Of a DNA stretch of 64,000 nt, positions 62,081-64,000 are shown in pieces; the first letter of the stretch is position 1, and every line of letters starts with the position of its first letter. Position numbers and translations under genes: made by a program. This DNA comes from Pontimicrobium aquaticum (GTDB taxonomy: Bacteria > Bacteroidota > Bacteroidia > Flavobacteriales > Flavobacteriaceae). The notes beneath the pieces are model-generated. The model was not told where the DNA came from. It was given only the letters and a program-made list of their open reading frames with translations, and did no database searches. The stretch spans positions 124,001 to 188,000 of the forward strand of contig NZ_SUPL01000006.1 in assembly GCF_005047595.1 (NCBI RefSeq), written 5' to 3'.

Positions 62081-62512
62081 ATGCCTTTCAAAGACTCCAA
62101 ATATTTCAAAAAGTTGTCCTACAAAATTATCCAATTAGATTTTGGCACATTTTATTTATTGGATAAATGTATTATAGCTGAAATAAATGAAGGTGTTCAT
62201 TATAGCTGGGAAGAGGAACATGAGTTATACCTAAAACTAATAGAACATTATAGCTCTGATGCTAAAATTGGGTATATTTCCAACAGAATAAATGCGTATT
62301 CCATTGATACAGAAATTTGGAGTAAATTCGTCAATGAGTACGATTTTATTATTGCCAGTGCCATAGTGACTTACAACGATTTTAGTTACATAAATGCTAC
62401 TATAGAAAAGGAGTTTTCTAAAAAAAGTCTTAAACGGTGTACTAGTTTAGACCAAGCTATTAACTGGGTTTTAAACTTGATAGAATTTAAAGAAAACCCA
62501 AAGGAGTATTAA
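62081..62512 (+). CDS. SpoIIAA/STAS-like small protein, hypothetical
   Basis: A 143-residue cytoplasmic protein. I start at 62081 (MPFKDSKYFKKLSYK); the open frame extends to 61994 but that would overlap the pdxH start. The pattern IIQLDFGTFYLLDKCIIAEI, then a long helix, then AKIGYISNRINAYSID and a final helix, is alpha/beta like the SpoIIAA/STAS fold, but the resemblance is weak. It overlaps the convergent rnz by 4 bases. No function proposed. Confidence 0.65.
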   Translation: MPFKDSKYFKKLSYKIIQLDFGTFYLLDKCIIAEINEGVHYSWEEEHELYLKLIEHYSSDAKIGYISNRINAYSIDTEIWSKFVNEYDFIIASAIVTYNDFSYINATIEKEFSKKSLKRCTSLDQAINWVLNLIEFKENPKEY

Positions 62513-63414
62513 AATTCAAAGGTCTTACCTGCTTCGGCCACTTCTACATTCTCAAAAACTTCAGAAGCTTCATTAATAAACTCAGTAATATTGTCGTAAC
62601 GTGTTGAAAAATGCCCTAATACCAACTTCTTAACATTAGCTTTTTTAGCTATCGTAGCTGCTTGTTTAGCTGTTGCATGCTTAGTTTTATCTGCTAAGTG
62701 TGAAAGCTTTTCTAAAAACGTAGATTCGTGGTATAATACATCTACATTACTAATTATTGGAACTATAGATTCGTTATAAGCAGTATCACTACAAAACGCA
62801 TAGCTTTTTGGAGCACTCCCTGCTTTAGTAACTGTATCATTTTTTATTAATTCCCCTTCTTCATTAATGACATCAAATCCTTGTTTCAGTTTTCTGAAGT
62901 ATGCCTTGTTAATTTTAGCTTCTTCGGCATTTCCTAACAATAGTTTACGTTCATTTTCTTTTTCCTTGAATAAAAAACCGTTGGTGTATATACGATGATC
63001 TAAAGGAATGGTATAGACTTCAACTTTATCGTCCTCAAAGATCAATTCTGATTCCCTAGATGTTAATTCATGGAAAATCAGTTTGTAATTTGTCCAAGAA
63101 TCTGAAAGTTTCATTTGCATTGTTATAACTTCCTTTAAACCTTTTGGGGCATAAATATGCAGGTCGGCTTCTCTTGTTAAAAGCCTAAACGTTGAAATTA
63201 ACCCTACCAAACCAAAACAGTGATCACCATGCAAGTGCGAAATAAAAATATGTTTTATTCTGTTGAATTTAACTTTATTCTTTCTAAGCTGTACCTGCGT
63301 ACCTTCACCACAGTCTATCAAAAAAATATGGTTACGTATTTCTAAAACTTGCGAGGTTGGATGTGTGTTAATTCGTGGAGTGGCACTATGGCAGCCTAAA
63401 ATGGTCAACTTCAT
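62509..63414 (-). CDS. rnz: ribonuclease Z
   Basis: A 301-residue metallo-beta-lactamase-fold nuclease that removes the 3' trailer of tRNA precursors. The zinc motif is FISHLHGDHCFGL (HxHxDH), with further ligands in LILGCHSAT-side strand, YAFCSDTAYN (Asp) and KKLVLGHFSTRY (His). The exosite arm (RKLKQGFDVINEEGELI) is present. It is downstream of a STAS-like gene by 3 bases and is part of a pyrB-STAS-rnz unit. Confidence 0.95.
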   Translation of the reverse strand: MKLTILGCHSATPRINTHPTSQVLEIRNHIFLIDCGEGTQVQLRKNKVKFNRIKHIFISHLHGDHCFGLVGLISTFRLLTREADLHIYAPKGLKEVITMQMKLSDSWTNYKLIFHELTSRESELIFEDDKVEVYTIPLDHRIYTNGFLFKEKENERKLLLGNAEEAKINKAYFRKLKQGFDVINEEGELIKNDTVTKAGSAPKSYAFCSDTAYNESIVPIISNVDVLYHESTFLEKLSHLADKTKHATAKQAATIAKKANVKKLVLGHFSTRYDNITEFINEASEVFENVEVAEAGKTFEF

Positions 63415-63417
63415 AGA

Positions 63418-63750
63418 TTAAAACCCTAAATCCCTTTCAATTTCTTCCATTTCAATAATATCATAGGCTTCTTGCAGCGTTGGCACTATTACCAATTCAT
63501 CAGGAATAAGATCATTTTGAATTTTATCTGTAACAATAACAAATGAATGTTTTGCCTTTCTGTGCTGATTAGAAATCTGTAAAAACTCGATAACATCTTC
63601 TGTTGTTAAAGGTTCTAAACTTGTAAGATTTATAATGATATTATCGTTTTGAAACCTGTTATAAATTACTTGCAGTTTTTTTACAAGTTCAACAATAGAT
63701 ACCTTTTCTTGTGTAATGATGGAAATATTATCCTGTTTATCAAAAATCAT
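63418..63750 (-). CDS. STAS-domain-like protein
   Basis: A 110-residue cytoplasmic protein with alternating strands and helices: ISIITQEKVSIVELVKKL, NIIINLTSLEPLTTEDVIEFLQIS, SFVIVTDKIQND and a final acidic helix. It resembles an anti-sigma-antagonist-like STAS fold; the conserved Ser phosphorylation site of classical STAS is replaced around NLTSLEPL. It sits between pyrB and rnz with gaps of 6 and 3 bases. Regulatory role inferred only from fold. Confidence 0.75.
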   Translation of the reverse strand: MIFDKQDNISIITQEKVSIVELVKKLQVIYNRFQNDNIIINLTSLEPLTTEDVIEFLQISNQHRKAKHSFVIVTDKIQNDLIPDELVIVPTLQEAYDIIEMEEIERDLGF

Positions 63751-63756
63751 AATTCC

Positions 63757-64000
63757 TTATTTAATTTTAGAAGCTAATAAATAGATAACAGCCATACGAA
63801 TAGCCACGCCATTTTCTACTTGATCTAATATAATGGCTTGATCGGAGTCTGCAACATCACTGGTAATTTCAACACCTCTGTTAATTGGACCAGGATGCAT
63901 AATGGTAATTTCCTTATCCAGCGAATTCAACAGCTCTTTAGTCACACCAAACTGTTGTGCATACTCTCTAGTTGACGGAAAATAACTTATATCCATACGC
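63757..64000 (-). CDS. pyrB: aspartate carbamoyltransferase, C-terminal part (5' outside window)
   Basis: The last 80 or so residues of PyrB: ISYFPSTREYAQQFGV, then the diagnostic IMHPGPINRGVEITSDVADS, and the C-terminal helix NGVAIRMAVIYLLAS. The frame remains open to the window edge (an Arg codon before the first Met), so most of the gene is to the right. It condenses carbamoyl phosphate with aspartate in pyrimidine synthesis. The HPGPINRG motif is unmistakable. Confidence 0.93.
   Translation of the reverse strand, partial: RMDISYFPSTREYAQQFGVTKELLNSLDKEITIMHPGPINRGVEITSDVADSDQAIILDQVENGVAIRMAVIYLLASKIK

Overview
The window is AT-rich chromosomal DNA from a member of the Bacteroidota, most likely a marine-type Flavobacteriaceae. 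The evidence is consistent across the window: SusC-like/outer-membrane beta-barrel TonB receptor family, PorP/SprF proteins beside giant HYR-repeat proteins with gliding-motility (type IX secretion, type B) C-terminal domains, a DUF3822-rsmD pair, a CAL67264-type small membrane protein fused in operon to ettA, a gamma/tau DnaX lacking the zinc module, and Bacteroidota-style -7 promoter elements (TAnnTTTG). Most of it looks like core genome; there is no prophage, transposase, CRISPR array or tRNA that I can see.

Layout. 1-12 kb: end of a TonB-type receptor, a lipoprotein amidohydrolase with a membrane AraC regulator, an exported M28 peptidase, fumarase (fumC), a Crp-like regulator, an Asp/Glu racemase, imidazolonepropionase (hutI) and a coiled-coil membrane protein. 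12.4-13.5 kb: GNAT and TVP38-type proteins. 13.6-22.0 kb: a seven-gene, same-strand cluster (coiled-coil protein, two soluble proteins of unknown function, a classical AAA+ ATPase, three membrane proteins) that I cannot match to a described system; its larger gaps hold REP-like palindromic repeats. 22-32.6 kb: FadL-type porin, ettA operon, a MarR/flavin reductase/pirin stress operon with a 22-bp perfect palindrome in its promoter, acyl-CoA carboxylase beta subunit, DoxX, an M24 peptidase and a MenE-like ligase carrying an in-frame repeat insertion. 32.8-34.3 kb: two accessory hypothetical genes. 34.6-40.6 kb: AhpD-like protein, CDF transporter, a KdsB/HAD/KdnB/acyltransferase operon (probably 8-amino-Kdo lipopolysaccharide chemistry), and a RecD-like helicase. 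40.7-47.8 kb: DUF3822-rsmD, SnoaL-like lipoprotein, the RNase P RNA gene rnpB (minus strand), dnaX, a lipoprotein, miaE and a Ppx/GppA phosphatase. 48.1-60.4 kb: two type IX secretion surface modules (960-aa protein + SprF; 1581-aa HYR-repeat protein + SprF + PorE-like OmpA protein) separated by a SixA-type phosphatase. 60.8-64 kb: CAP-domain lipoprotein, pdxH, a small protein, ribonuclease Z, a STAS-like protein and the C-terminal end of pyrB.

How it fits together. The envelope dominates: receptors, porin, LPS sugar synthesis, secreted peptidases and large surface proteins with their dedicated outer-membrane partners. The best candidates for something undescribed are the AAA+/membrane cluster at 13.6-22.0 kb and the regulatory palindromes at 27.87, 32.71, 52.63-52.73 and 60.68 kb.
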